Below the pieces are notes generated by a model. The model saw only the letters and a list, made by a program, of their open reading frames with translations. It did no database searches and was not told the DNA's origin. Positions 36,116 to 46,000 of a DNA stretch of 64,000 nt are shown here, in pieces. The stretch covers positions 33,995 through 97,994 of the forward strand of contig NZ_JANHKS010000020.1 of the NCBI RefSeq assembly GCF_028682175.1. Direction: 5' to 3'. Position 1 is the first letter of the stretch. Every line of letters starts with the position of its first letter. The position numbers and the translations under genes were made by a program. The stretch comes from Pseudomonas putida. GTDB lineage: Bacteria; Pseudomonadota; Gammaproteobacteria; Pseudomonadales; Pseudomonadaceae.

Positions 36116-37697
36116 AACCCTGTCGCTGGTCACGGCGCAGGCCCAGCGTATCCTGCGGCTCTACCACCTCTACCGCCTGAGCATCGGCATTCTGCTGGTG
36201 CTGCTGATTTCCAGCAGCCTGGATGCCGAACTGCTGCAAATGGCCGATATCGAACTGTTTCGCACCGGCTGCTGGCTCTATCTGGTGTTCAACATTCTGG
36301 TGGTCGTACTGCTCGAACGGCCGACGCGCCAAGGCCATCTGTTCACTTTGGCGCTGGCCGACGCCTGCATGCTGTGCGCCCTGTTCTATGCCGGAGGCGG
36401 CGCACCCAGCGGCCTGGGCAACCTGATCGTGGCCTCGGTGGCGATCAGCAACGTGCTGCTGCGCAAACGTACCGGACTGTTGATCGCCGCGATTTCAGCC
36501 ATCGGCATCATCTACCTGACGTTTTTCATCAGCTACAACAAGCCTGCAGCGGCCAATCATTTCGTCCAGGCCGGGTCCCTTGGCGCCCTGTGCTTCGCCG
36601 CCGCCCTGCTGGTGCAGGCACTGGCGCGCCGGCTGCAGGCCAGCGAAGACATCGCCGAACGGCGCGCGGCCGACGTCGACAACCTCGAAGAACTCAACGC
36701 GCTGATCCTGCAGCGCATGCGCACCGGCATTCTGGTACTCGACGCCGAGCGCAAGGTGCTGCTGGCCAACCACAGCGCCTTGGCGCTACTGGGCCACGAG
36801 CATCTGCTTGGCGAAATCATCGACCCCTACTCTCCGCAGTTGGTCGAGCGTCTGCGGCAATGGCAGATCAACCCGTCCATGGCGCCGCGAAGCATTACCA
36901 CTTCGGCAATCGGCCCTGTGCTGCGCCCCGGCTTCATTGCCTTGAACCGTGACAGCCAGCGCCACACCCTGATCTTCATTGATGACCTGTCAAAAATCTC
37001 CCAGCAGGCCCAGCAACTCAAGCTCGCGGCCCTGGGCAGGCTGACCGCCGGCATCGCCCACGAGATCCGCAACCCGCTGGGCGCCATCAGCCACGCGGCC
37101 CAGCTGCTCCATGAATCCGAGGAACTGACCGGTCCCGACCGGCGTCTGAGTGAAATCATTCAAGATCAATCGCGACGGATGAATCTGGTGATCGAGAACG
37201 TCTTGCAGCTGTCCCGCCGACGTCAGACCGAACCGCACCTGCTTGACCTCAGGCAGTGGCTCGAAGGATTCGTCAGCGACTTGCGTTCCCGACTGCCCGA
37301 AGACCAGGCAGTGCATCTGGAAATCGGCCCCGGCGCCCTCACCACCCGCATGGATGCCGAGCAGCTTGTGCAAGTCGTGACTAACCTGACCCAGAACGGC
37401 TTGCGCTACAGTGGTCAGATGCATGCACGCGCTCAAGTCTGGCTGCGACTGTTTCACGCACCCCACAGCGAGCTGCCAAGCCTTGAGGTGCTGGATAATG
37501 GTCCCGGTGTCGCCAGAGAGCACCTGAGCAAGCTCTTCGAACCATTTTTCACCACTGAAAGCAAAGGGACCGGCCTGGGCCTGTATCTTTCGCGGGAACT
37601 GTGCGAAAGCAATCAGGCGAACCTGGACTACACACCACGGGAAGGTGGCGGAAGCTGTATGCGGATCACCTTCGCCCATCCGTTCAAATTGAGTTGA
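36105..37697 (+). CDS. pilS: Type IV pilus sensor kinase PilS
   Basis: Inner-membrane histidine kinase of 530 residues. Six hydrophobic segments in the first 185 residues, then a PAS domain (about 200-300), the dimerisation/phosphoacceptor helix with His319 in GIAHEIRNPLGAI, and the ATPase domain with N box (NLTQNGLRYS), DNGPGV and GTGLGLYLS. In P. aeruginosa PilS senses PilA in the membrane and controls PilR. The start is GTG at 36105, inside the upstream gene. Confidence 0.95.
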   Translation: MTAETLSLVTAQAQRILRLYHLYRLSIGILLVLLISSSLDAELLQMADIELFRTGCWLYLVFNILVVVLLERPTRQGHLFTLALADACMLCALFYAGGGAPSGLGNLIVASVAISNVLLRKRTGLLIAAISAIGIIYLTFFISYNKPAAANHFVQAGSLGALCFAAALLVQALARRLQASEDIAERRAADVDNLEELNALILQRMRTGILVLDAERKVLLANHSALALLGHEHLLGEIIDPYSPQLVERLRQWQINPSMAPRSITTSAIGPVLRPGFIALNRDSQRHTLIFIDDLSKISQQAQQLKLAALGRLTAGIAHEIRNPLGAISHAAQLLHESEELTGPDRRLSEIIQDQSRRMNLVIENVLQLSRRRQTEPHLLDLRQWLEGFVSDLRSRLPEDQAVHLEIGPGALTTRMDAEQLVQVVTNLTQNGLRYSGQMHARAQVWLRLFHAPHSELPSLEVLDNGPGVAREHLSKLFEPFFTTESKGTGLGLYLSRELCESNQANLDYTPREGGGSCMRITFAHPFKLS

Positions 37698-37699
37698 AG

Positions 37700-39040
37700 A
37701 TGAGCCAACGGCAAAAGATCCTGATCGTCGACGATGAGCCGGACATTCGCGAATTACTGGAGATCACTCTGGGGCGGATGAAGCTGGACACTCGCAGTGC
37801 GCGCAACGTCAAGGAAGCTCAAGACTGGCTCGCCCGCGAACCCTTCGACCTGTGCCTGACCGACATGCGCCTGCCAGACGGCAACGGCCTGGAACTGGTG
37901 CAGCACATCCAGAAGCGCCACACCCAGGTGCCGGTGGCGATGATCACCGCGCACGGCAGCCTCGACACAGCGATCCATGCCCTGAAAGCCGGTGCCTTCG
38001 ACTTCCTCACCAAGCCCGTGGACCTGGGTCGCCTGCGCGAGCTGGTCGGCAGCGCGCTGCGCCTGCACATGGCGCCGTCCAACGAAAACAGCATCGACAA
38101 CCGCCTGCTCGGCAATTCACCGCCCATGCAGGCCTTGCGCAAGCAGATCGGCAAGCTGGCGCGCAGCCAGGCGCCGATCTACATCAGCGGCGAGTCAGGC
38201 AGCGGCAAGGAACTGGTCGCCAGGCTGATCCACGAACAAGGCCCGCGGATCGACAAGCCATTCGTGCCGGTCAACTGCGGCGCGATTCCTACGGAACTGA
38301 TGGAAAGCGAATTCTTCGGCCATCGCAAAGGCAGCTTCACCGGGGCCCACGAAGACAAGCCGGGGCTGTTCCAGGCGGCCAACGGCGGTACGTTGTTTCT
38401 CGATGAAGTGGCCGACCTGCCGCTGGCGATGCAGGTGAAACTGCTGCGCGCCATCCAGGAGAAATCCATCCGCGCGGTGGGCGGGCAGCAGGAGCAAGTG
38501 GTCGATGTGCGCGTGTTGTGCGCCACCCACAAGGACCTGAGCGTCGAAGTCGCGGCCCAGCGCTTCCGACAGGATCTGTATTACCGCCTCAACGTCATCG
38601 AACTGCGCGTGCCGCCGCTGCGCGAACGCCGCGAAGACATCGAGGAAATCGCCAACAATGTCCTGCGCCGCCTGGCCGAAGGCGCCGCCCAGCCCCCTGC
38701 CCGCCTTGCCTCGCCGGCACTGACGGCGCTCAAGGGCTACCGCTTTCCCGGCAACGTTCGCGAACTGGAGAACATGCTCGAACGGGCCTACACCCTGTGC
38801 GAAAACGACCAGATCAACGCCGACGACCTGCGCCTGGCAGAACCGGTCACGGTCAACGAACAGGACGGCCCGAGCCTGGCCGACATCGACAATCTGGAAG
38901 ATTACCTGGAGAGCATCGAGCGCAAGCTGATCCTCCAGGCCCTCGAAGAGACCCGCTGGAACCGCACGGCAGCCGCGCAACGGTTGAGCCTGACGTTCAG
39001 GTCGATGCGCTATCGGTTGAAGAAGTTGGGGTTGGAGTAG
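37700..39040 (+). CDS. pilR: Sigma-54-dependent response regulator PilR
   Basis: 446 residues. Receiver domain with phosphoacceptor Asp55 (LTDMRLPDG), AAA+ domain with Walker A GESGSGKE at 164-171 and the sigma-54-contacting loop written GSFTGA at 211-216 instead of GAFTGA, and a C-terminal Fis-type HTH (NRTAAAQRLSLTFRSMRYRLKKLG). It starts 2 bases after pilS. With RpoN it should activate the pilA promoter at 11391-11405. Confidence 0.96.
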   Translation: MSQRQKILIVDDEPDIRELLEITLGRMKLDTRSARNVKEAQDWLAREPFDLCLTDMRLPDGNGLELVQHIQKRHTQVPVAMITAHGSLDTAIHALKAGAFDFLTKPVDLGRLRELVGSALRLHMAPSNENSIDNRLLGNSPPMQALRKQIGKLARSQAPIYISGESGSGKELVARLIHEQGPRIDKPFVPVNCGAIPTELMESEFFGHRKGSFTGAHEDKPGLFQAANGGTLFLDEVADLPLAMQVKLLRAIQEKSIRAVGGQQEQVVDVRVLCATHKDLSVEVAAQRFRQDLYYRLNVIELRVPPLRERREDIEEIANNVLRRLAEGAAQPPARLASPALTALKGYRFPGNVRELENMLERAYTLCENDQINADDLRLAEPVTVNEQDGPSLADIDNLEDYLESIERKLILQALEETRWNRTAAAQRLSLTFRSMRYRLKKLGLE

Positions 39041-39084
39041 TTTCCAAAGGGCCCCTAGCAGTCCGTGGGCTGGACCGATTGACT

Positions 39085-39174
39085 TGTGGGAGCGGGCTTG
39101 CCCGCGAAAGCGTCACGTCTGGCGCTTTGGTAGCGCTTGATCCGCCAACTTCGCGGGCAAGCCCGCTCCCACAG
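39085..39174. repeat. REPIN (GGGAGCGGGCTTGCCCGCGA type)
   Basis: Inverted arms around a roughly 45-base loop between pilR and thiO. Confidence 0.85.
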
Positions 39175-39213
39175 TTCTGAGCCGGACAATACTCACAATC
39201 ACATAGCAATCCC

Positions 39214-39282
39214 GTAGCAGTCCGGCTTGCCGGCGGGAGCGTTCTCAAGATCGCTGACGCCGGCAAGCCGGACTGCTACGGG
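39214..39282. repeat. REPIN (GTAGCAGTCCGGCTTGCCGG type) overlapping the thiO end
   Basis: Inverted arms; the right arm (CCGGCAAGCCGGACTGCTACGG) contains the thiO stop codon, so the REP supplies the end of that gene. Confidence 0.85.
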
Positions 39283-40400
39283 GTCTCGACCGTTTGTTGG
39301 CCAAGGGCTGCGAGCGCTGGCGCATACGGCGCCGGATCGATGATCGGCACGTCGCCCACCAGCAAATCCGTCAGCAACTGGCACGACGCCGGCGCCAGCA
39401 CCAGGCCGTTGCGGAAATGCCCGCAGTTGAGCCACAGCCCGTCATGCCCCGGCACCGGGCCGATGAACGGAATGCCATCCGGGGACCCCGGGCGCAGCCC
39501 TGCCCAGTGCCCGACCACCTCGGCATCGGCCAGGGCCGGGATCAGTTCCACTGCCGACGCTTTCAGGCTTTGCAGCGCCACATCTGTGGGGGTCTTGTCG
39601 TAGCCTTCGTGCTCCAGCGTGCTGCCGATCAGAATGTGGCCGTCACGGCGAGGAATCGCGTATCGGCCCTTGGCGAGGATCATGCTGGGGAGAAAGTCGG
39701 ATGCGCATTTGTACAGAATCATCTGGCCCTTGACCGGCTCAACCGGCAATTGCAGCCCGAGCCTGGCGAGCAGATCACCGCTCCAGGCACCGGCAGCCAG
39801 CACTACGCTGTCACCCAGGATGTCGCCTTGCGGTGTGCTTACGCCGATGATCCTGTCGCCATCGCGCACGAAATCACTGACTTCGCACTGCTCGTGAAGG
39901 GTCACGTTAGGCAGCGCCAGCAGTGCCGCCTTCAGGGATTTGACCAGTCGCGGGTTGCGCACGTTGGCGATGTCGGCCATGTGAATCGCCCGGGTAAAAC
40001 CGCCGCCCATCACCGGCACTGCGTCGTAGACCGCCGAGATATCCACAGAGGCCAGCGGCCGCCCGACCCGTGCAGCCCATTCCAGCGCCTGCTGTTCGTC
40101 GTCCAGATCCAGCCAGTACAAACCGGTACGGTGGACTTCCGGATCGATCCCCGTGGCATCGAGCAGACGCTCGCCCAACTGCGGATAGAAATCCTGGGAC
40201 CAATGCGCCAGCGCCGTGACCGCCGGGTTGTAGCGCCAGGGATAAAGCGGTGAAACGATACCGCCGCCCGCCCAGGAAGACTCCTGACCGACACCGGAAC
40301 GGTCGAGCAACACCACGCTCTGAACCTTTGCCGCGAGATTGAAGGCCGTCAGCAGACCAATGACGCCACCACCGACGATTACCACGTGTTGCCTGGACAT
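39276..40400 (-). CDS. thiO: Glycine oxidase ThiO
   Basis: FAD-dependent D-amino-acid-oxidase-family enzyme of about 374 residues that makes dehydroglycine for the thiazole of thiamine. The FAD-binding VVIVGGGVIGLLTAFNLA is at the N-terminus, GQESSWAGGGIVSPLYPW near 45, and the C-terminal PGSPDGIPFIGPVPG...LNCGHFRNGLVLAP closes the fold. The ATG at 40400 directly precedes the FAD motif. The TAG stop lies inside a REP arm. Between pilR and the minor pilins, as in P. aeruginosa. Confidence 0.93.
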   Translation of the reverse strand: MSRQHVVIVGGGVIGLLTAFNLAAKVQSVVLLDRSGVGQESSWAGGGIVSPLYPWRYNPAVTALAHWSQDFYPQLGERLLDATGIDPEVHRTGLYWLDLDDEQQALEWAARVGRPLASVDISAVYDAVPVMGGGFTRAIHMADIANVRNPRLVKSLKAALLALPNVTLHEQCEVSDFVRDGDRIIGVSTPQGDILGDSVVLAAGAWSGDLLARLGLQLPVEPVKGQMILYKCASDFLPSMILAKGRYAIPRRDGHILIGSTLEHEGYDKTPTDVALQSLKASAVELIPALADAEVVGHWAGLRPGSPDGIPFIGPVPGHDGLWLNCGHFRNGLVLAPASCQLLTDLLVGDVPIIDPAPYAPALAALGQQTVETP

Positions 40401-40590
40401 GCAGAACCCGATCATCAAGAGGAAACAATCGCCGGCCACTGCCCGACTTCCTGCGGACAAACCGACTCCATTACCGTCAAAAATCAGTACCATGCCGCTG
40501 ATCCGGCGAATAGCCCCGGACATCCACTACATAGCGACTTTCAACCTGAGTAGTATCACCATATTTCAAACGAAAAATGGAATTTCCTTG

Positions 40591-41133
40591 ATGGGTTTCA
40601 GCTCTGGTCTTACGCGCCTGCATTCGCGTCGCAGCTGGCAAGGTCCTTCCGGGGGCAATAGCGGCGGGTTTACCCTGATCGAGCTGATCTTGGTCGTGGT
40701 GATCGTGGGCATCTTTGCGGCCTTCGCCATGCCCAGCCTGACCTCCATGCTGCACCGCATGAACGTACGGGCAGCCTCGGACGAACTCTACGATCTACTC
40801 CAGTACGCCCGCGCAGAGGCCGTGACCCGCGGCACGTCCGTGACCATCCAGGCCCCGGGCGCCACCAGCACCAACTGGACCGGCAACATCACCGTCAACA
40901 TCACGTCCAGCGGCGCGAACCTGCGCCAGGTGGGCAGCTCAGGCCTGCAATCAGGCATCGCGGTCACCACATCCGTCGGCAGCGTCGCCTTTTCCCCGAC
41001 CGGTACGGCGTCGGCGTCGGCGTGCTTTCAGATCAGCTACCCGAACGATGCCGGCGTCACCACCCAATTCATCAACCTGCAGTCCAGCGGCCGCGTGACC
41101 GCGCCTGCCACGACACGGCCATCGGGGTGCTGA
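40591..41133 (+). CDS. fimU: Minor pilin FimU (GspH/FimT family), set A
   Basis: 180-residue pseudopilin. A long leader of 27 residues ends GG before FTLIELILVVVIVGIFAAFAMPSL, with Glu5 present. The body has the GspH-type ASDELYDLLQYARAEAVTRGT segment and two cysteines. First gene of fimU-pilV-pilW-pilX-pilY1-pilE, a series that forms the pilus-tip priming complex in P. aeruginosa. The leader is longer than in most members; a shorter start is not obvious. It ends in a TGATG overlap with pilV. Confidence 0.9.
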   Translation: MGFSSGLTRLHSRRSWQGPSGGNSGGFTLIELILVVVIVGIFAAFAMPSLTSMLHRMNVRAASDELYDLLQYARAEAVTRGTSVTIQAPGATSTNWTGNITVNITSSGANLRQVGSSGLQSGIAVTTSVGSVAFSPTGTASASACFQISYPNDAGVTTQFINLQSSGRVTAPATTRPSGC

Positions 41134-41690
41134 TGAAGACCTTCAACCGCCAGCGTTGCCAGGGCTTCAGCATGATCGAAGTGCTGGTGAGCCTGATCAT
41201 CATCGTGATTGGCGTATTGGGCATGGTGGCCCTGCAAAGCAAGGCAATCCCGTACACCCAGGACTCGGTACAGCGCAATACCGCGATCATGCTGGTGGAC
41301 GATCTGGTGGAGATCATTCGCAGCGCGCCCCAGGACTGCGGCACCGCGAATTCCTGCCTCAAGGCGCCGGGCGCATCCTTCACCACTCCGAGCGTTGCCT
41401 GCATTCCGACGCCGACGGCGGTGAGCGATCAGATCGGCTGCTGGGCACAAAGGGCCAGCGCGGCATTGCCCGGTGCGGGTGCGCTGCTGGCCAGCAGCAG
41501 CTTCTTCATCTGCCGCAGCCTCATCCCCGGGGATGAAGGCACCAGTTCCTGCGCCACCACCAACACCACTAATACCGACCTGGAGATTCAGGTGGCCTGG
41601 ACCGTGAAGAGCGCGGCGGAATGTCTGAACGGCAACAATGCCACGACTCCCGGCATCTGTACCTACCGATTGAGGACCCGAGTCCAATGA
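41133..41690 (+). CDS. pilV: Minor pilin PilV, set A
   Basis: 185 residues, leader to CQG before FSMIEVLVSLIIIVIGVLGMVALQ with Glu5 present. The body has eight cysteines, more than most minor pilins, suggesting several disulfides. Overlaps fimU by one base and pilW by ATGA. PilV joins FimU, PilW, PilX and PilE in the initiation complex that carries PilY1. Confidence 0.93.
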   Translation: MKTFNRQRCQGFSMIEVLVSLIIIVIGVLGMVALQSKAIPYTQDSVQRNTAIMLVDDLVEIIRSAPQDCGTANSCLKAPGASFTTPSVACIPTPTAVSDQIGCWAQRASAALPGAGALLASSSFFICRSLIPGDEGTSSCATTNTTNTDLEIQVAWTVKSAAECLNGNNATTPGICTYRLRTRVQ

Positions 41691-42490
41691 ATGCAGCCGT
41701 GATGCGCAGCCGCCAGCGCGGCCTGTCTCTCATCGAGTTGATGGTGGCGATGGTGATCGGGCTGTTCCTGATCCTGGGCGTCACTCAGATCTTCATCAGC
41801 AACCAGCGCAGCTATCTGTTTCAACAGGGCCAGGTGGGCAACCAGGAAAACGGCAGGTTCACCCTGGCGCTCCTCAGCCAGGAGTTGCTCAAGGCGGGCT
41901 ATCGCAGCAACCTGGGCGTCCTCATTCCGAGGGACACCACGACGCTGGCCAACTGCTCGTTCAATGAAGGCAGCTCGGTGGCGGCAGTCTCCGCGACCTC
42001 ACTGTGCATCCAGTACCAGGCGACCGGCAAACGCGACGTCAATTGCCAGGGCACCGCGCTGGCCTCTGCCGATCAGGACAGCATCCTCACTCCCTATTCG
42101 GTAAAGCCCGAGAACGTCGCCTCACGTCCCAAGATTGTCGAAAAGATAACCTTCGACTCCAGCACCAACTCCATCACCTGCACCAACGGCACAACGACAC
42201 AGCAACTGGTGACCGGCGTTCGCGACCTGCGTTTCGAATACGGCACCGGCACACTCGAGAAGACCGTCAGCACTTTCAGCAGCACTCCCGACGCCAACGC
42301 GCCCATTGGCGCGGTGCGCTACAGCGCGTTGATGCAAAGCCCGGGTACCGCAACCATCCGGGACTCGACCGCGCAGATTTCACCTGCGCTGGCGGACTGG
42401 AACACGCGCTACGGCACCACCTATAACGACGTGAGCAGTATCTACCAGATCGTCCAGGGCACCATTATGGTCAGGAATCAGATGCCATGA
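41687..42490 (+). CDS. pilW: Minor pilin PilW, set A
   Basis: 267 residues; leader ends RQRG before LSLIELMVAMVIGLFLILGVTQIFI, with Glu5. The length and the large C-terminal globular domain are typical for PilW. Starts inside the pilV stop (ATGA) and overlaps pilX by ATGA. Confidence 0.94.
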   Translation: MNAAVMRSRQRGLSLIELMVAMVIGLFLILGVTQIFISNQRSYLFQQGQVGNQENGRFTLALLSQELLKAGYRSNLGVLIPRDTTTLANCSFNEGSSVAAVSATSLCIQYQATGKRDVNCQGTALASADQDSILTPYSVKPENVASRPKIVEKITFDSSTNSITCTNGTTTQQLVTGVRDLRFEYGTGTLEKTVSTFSSTPDANAPIGAVRYSALMQSPGTATIRDSTAQISPALADWNTRYGTTYNDVSSIYQIVQGTIMVRNQMP

Positions 42491-43041
42491 GCCGCGCACT
42501 CGCACACCCTTTCCACTCCCCTGCCCGCGGACAAAAAGGCGCGACACTGCTCGTAGCCATCATGATGCTGCTGATCATCACCCTGCTGGCCGTCTCCAGC
42601 ATGCGCGGGGTTTCGCTGGAGTCACGCATCACCGGCAACCTCAAGCAGCAGAAGACACTGACCAACGCCGCAGAGGCCGCGTTGCGTATCGGTGAGCAAA
42701 GCATCGAGTCATGGGAGTGCACCGCCATGGCCGGCAACACGAACAAGCCGTGCATGGCCAAGCCTGCTGTTGCGGTCAATGGTGACTATCCGGCCGCGTT
42801 CACGGCAGCCAACAACGCCTATCTGAATACCGTGAACGGCTACGAAGTGCAGGTGCAGTGGTACGTCACCGACCTCAAGTTCATCGATGGCCCGGCCCAG
42901 GACGGCTGTGGATTGACGAAAAAGCCCTGCGGGCAGCGTTACTACGAAATCACCGCCTGCGCCTCCACGGTACTCTGCACCAGCGATAACGTGACCCAGC
43001 GGGTGATCCTGCGCAGCATTTTTGCCGTATCCGACTCATGA
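42487..43041 (+). CDS. pilX: Minor pilin PilX, set A
   Basis: 184 residues; leader ends GQKG before ATLLVAIMMLLIITLLAVSSMRG. As in other PilX/GspK-type pilins the mature position 5 is not Glu, the hallmark of the tip-most subunit. ITGNLKQQKTLTNAAEAALR is the family segment after the helix. ATGA overlap with both pilW and pilY1. Confidence 0.93.
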   Translation: MSRALAHPFHSPARGQKGATLLVAIMMLLIITLLAVSSMRGVSLESRITGNLKQQKTLTNAAEAALRIGEQSIESWECTAMAGNTNKPCMAKPAVAVNGDYPAAFTAANNAYLNTVNGYEVQVQWYVTDLKFIDGPAQDGCGLTKKPCGQRYYEITACASTVLCTSDNVTQRVILRSIFAVSDS

Positions 43042-46000
43042 GTGCACACCGACAGCGACCGACCATGAATAAGCCCAACACGCTCAGCAGTTTCATCGTT
43101 GCCCTCGCTTGCCTGCTGCCCTTCCCGGCGGCGCAGGCAGCCGTGAGCCAGGTTCCGGCGCAACTGCCTCTGTTCGTCAACAACTCGGTGCCGCCCTTGA
43201 ACATGCTGGTGGTCGGGCGCGACCACAAGCTGTTCTTCCCGGCCTACAACGACGCCTCCGACCTGGACGGCGACGGCTCCATCGACATTCGCTACAAGCC
43301 TTCGATCACCTACCTGGGCTATTTCGACTCCAACACCTGCTACACCCATAACGGCAGCTACTTCACCGCCACTGCTGCGGCCACCAACAAGACTTGCAGC
43401 GGCAACTGGAGCGGCGACTACCTGAACTACCTGACCACTTCCCGCGCCGATGCCTTGCGCAAAGTGCTCTACGGCGGCTATCGCAGCACCGACAACGACT
43501 CGACGATCCTGGAGCGGGCCTACATCCCGACCGACGCGCACACCTGGGGCAAGGAATACACCAGCCGCACCGTGGACGGATACGACCTGTCCGACTACAC
43601 CCCATTCTCCAACCCCGCTGCCGGCAACCGCACACTGTTCGCCAACAACACGCAGTCGACGCTGGTCGGCCCGCTGCTGCGGGTGCTGCCCAACATCGCC
43701 AACGTGCGGATTTTCGGCTGGGTGTCCCGCGAGTCCGTGCAGGGCGGCTCCACGGCCACCAACACCTCCTTCAGGGACATCGCCGTCACGCCCACCGATT
43801 ACATCGTCCGCGTGCAGGCGTGCAAGACCAACTTTCTGGAAAGCAACTGCAAGCTCTACCCCAACGGGAAATACAAGCCAACCGGCATCCTTCACGACTT
43901 CGGTGAAGGTAACCAGATGTACTTCGGGCTGATGACCGGCACCTACCAGAACAACCTGCAAGGCGGCGTGCTGCGCAAGGCGATCAGCAGCTTCGCCAAC
44001 GAGATCAACGCGTCCACCGGCGTGTTCATCACGCGCAACGCGCTGAACTTCAGGACCGGCATCGTCGGTACCCTCGACGGTCTGACCCTCACCAACACCG
44101 GCTGCACCAGCCAGGGCAACTCGATCACCAACGGCTCCTGCCAGTCGTGGGGCAACCCGCTGGCCGAGATGATGTTCGAGACCCTGCGCTATTTCAGCGG
44201 CGAGACGAATCCGACTGCCAGCTACGCCGCAGGCCTGGGTGACACCAACCTGGCATTGAGCAGCCTGACCAGCTGGACCAACCCCTATTCGTCCACCCCC
44301 GATGCCAACGCCACGAACCCGACCTACCCAAGCTGCTCCAAGCCCTTCCAGACGTTGTTCAGCGACGTGAACCCAAGCTACGACTCCGACTTGCCCGGCA
44401 GCGCCTACAGCACCGCCGCCTCCCCGCCCGTACCGACCGCGTTGAACGGCTACAGCGCACAGACCCAGGGGCAGACGATCTGGAACACCGACGTCGGCGC
44501 CGGCAACAAGAACATCAACATCGGCCAGACCCCGACCGTCAGCGATACTGCGCCGACCGCCAAGGTGGCTTCGAGCCTGGGCAACATTCGCGGGCTTCCG
44601 GAGGAAGCGACCAAGCAAGGCACCTTCAACGCAGGCTCCGTGGCGTATTTTGCCAACACCAACCCGATCACCTCGCTGGGCAACCAGAAAGTCCAGACGT
44701 TCTCCATCGCCCTGTCGTCGACCCTGCCACGCATCCAGATGCCGGTCGGCAACGGCACCATCACCCTGCTGCCCTTCGGCAAGGTGACCAACAACGACAC
44801 CAACGAACAGCTCACCGGTTTCTACATCGACTCGATGTACAACATGCCGGGGCAGCCGACCGACAACACGGTCAACGGCGGCCGCGCCCAGGCGGTATTC
44901 CGCGTGGTTTACGACGACAGCGGCCAGGGCGGCGACTACGACATGGACGCCATCGTGCTGTACACGGTGTCCGTCATCGGCTCCGGCGCTACCGCCACCC
45001 TCAGCGTGACCTCGGAGACCGTGTATTCGGTGGCCGGCTTCGAATCGCACATGGGCTACACGATTTCCGGCACCACGGCCGACGGCATCTATCTGGAAGT
45101 GACGGGGGGCGGCAACGGCAACACCCGCTATTCGTTCGACACCCCAGGTTCCCAGGCGCCAGGCTCGTGCATCGGCGTGACCTGCCCCCTGCTGCCCGGC
45201 ATGAAGTCAGGCAGCACCCAGGTCAACGGCAGCACCTCGCACACGCGCATCTTTACCCCATCCTCCACACGCTCGGTGACCAACCTCAATGATCCACTGT
45301 GGTATGCGGCCAAGTGGGGCGGCTTCGGTGACTCGAGCAACACCAGCACTAGCGTGCCGGTCAGCGGACAGTGGGATTCGAACAACAGCGGAACGCCCAA
45401 CAACTACTTCCTGGTCAGCAACGCTGCGACCCTGAAGGATCAATTGTCCTCCGCGTTCAACCAGATCCTGCAGGCCAACAGCTCGGTTTCGACCCCGTCG
45501 GTAGTCCCGGCGCTGGGCACCAGCAGTTCGGCGTCGACCTACCTCAACAGCCTGAACGTGGCGACCTGGAGCGGTGACCTCATCAAGACCACCACCACGT
45601 TCACTTCCACCAACCCGACCGGCAGCACGGTGCAGAACTGGTCCGCCTCGGCGCAGATGCCGCTCTGGAACCAGCGCAACATCCAGATGGCGAACCAGGC
45701 TGGCAACGCACTGCTGCCGTTCACATTCACCAACCTCGGCACCCGGACCTTCGCCGGTGTTGCCCTGCAGACCACCCTGACGTCCGATCAGGTGGACTTC
45801 ATCAAGGGCGACACCAGCAAGGCGACTTCGAACTTCCGACGCCGCGCCTCGCTGATCGGTGACCTGGTGAACTCCTCGCCGGTGGTGGTCGATACCGCCC
45901 TCTACGACGCCAACGTTGCCGACACGCTCAATGGCACGCCGGGCACCTACGCAGCGTTCACCACCGCCCAGAGCACCCGCCGCGGGCAGGTCTATGTCGG

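Noticed and set aside
38330..38347. Loss of the GAFTGA motif in PilR as a sign of inactivity
   Set aside because: The GSFTGA variant is found in known active PilR-type activators, and the rest of the AAA+ core is intact.
42942..45050. 702-codon minus-strand frame opposite pilX/pilY1
   Set aside because: Shadow of pilY1 codon bias; Val/Gly/His-rich with no recognisable domain.
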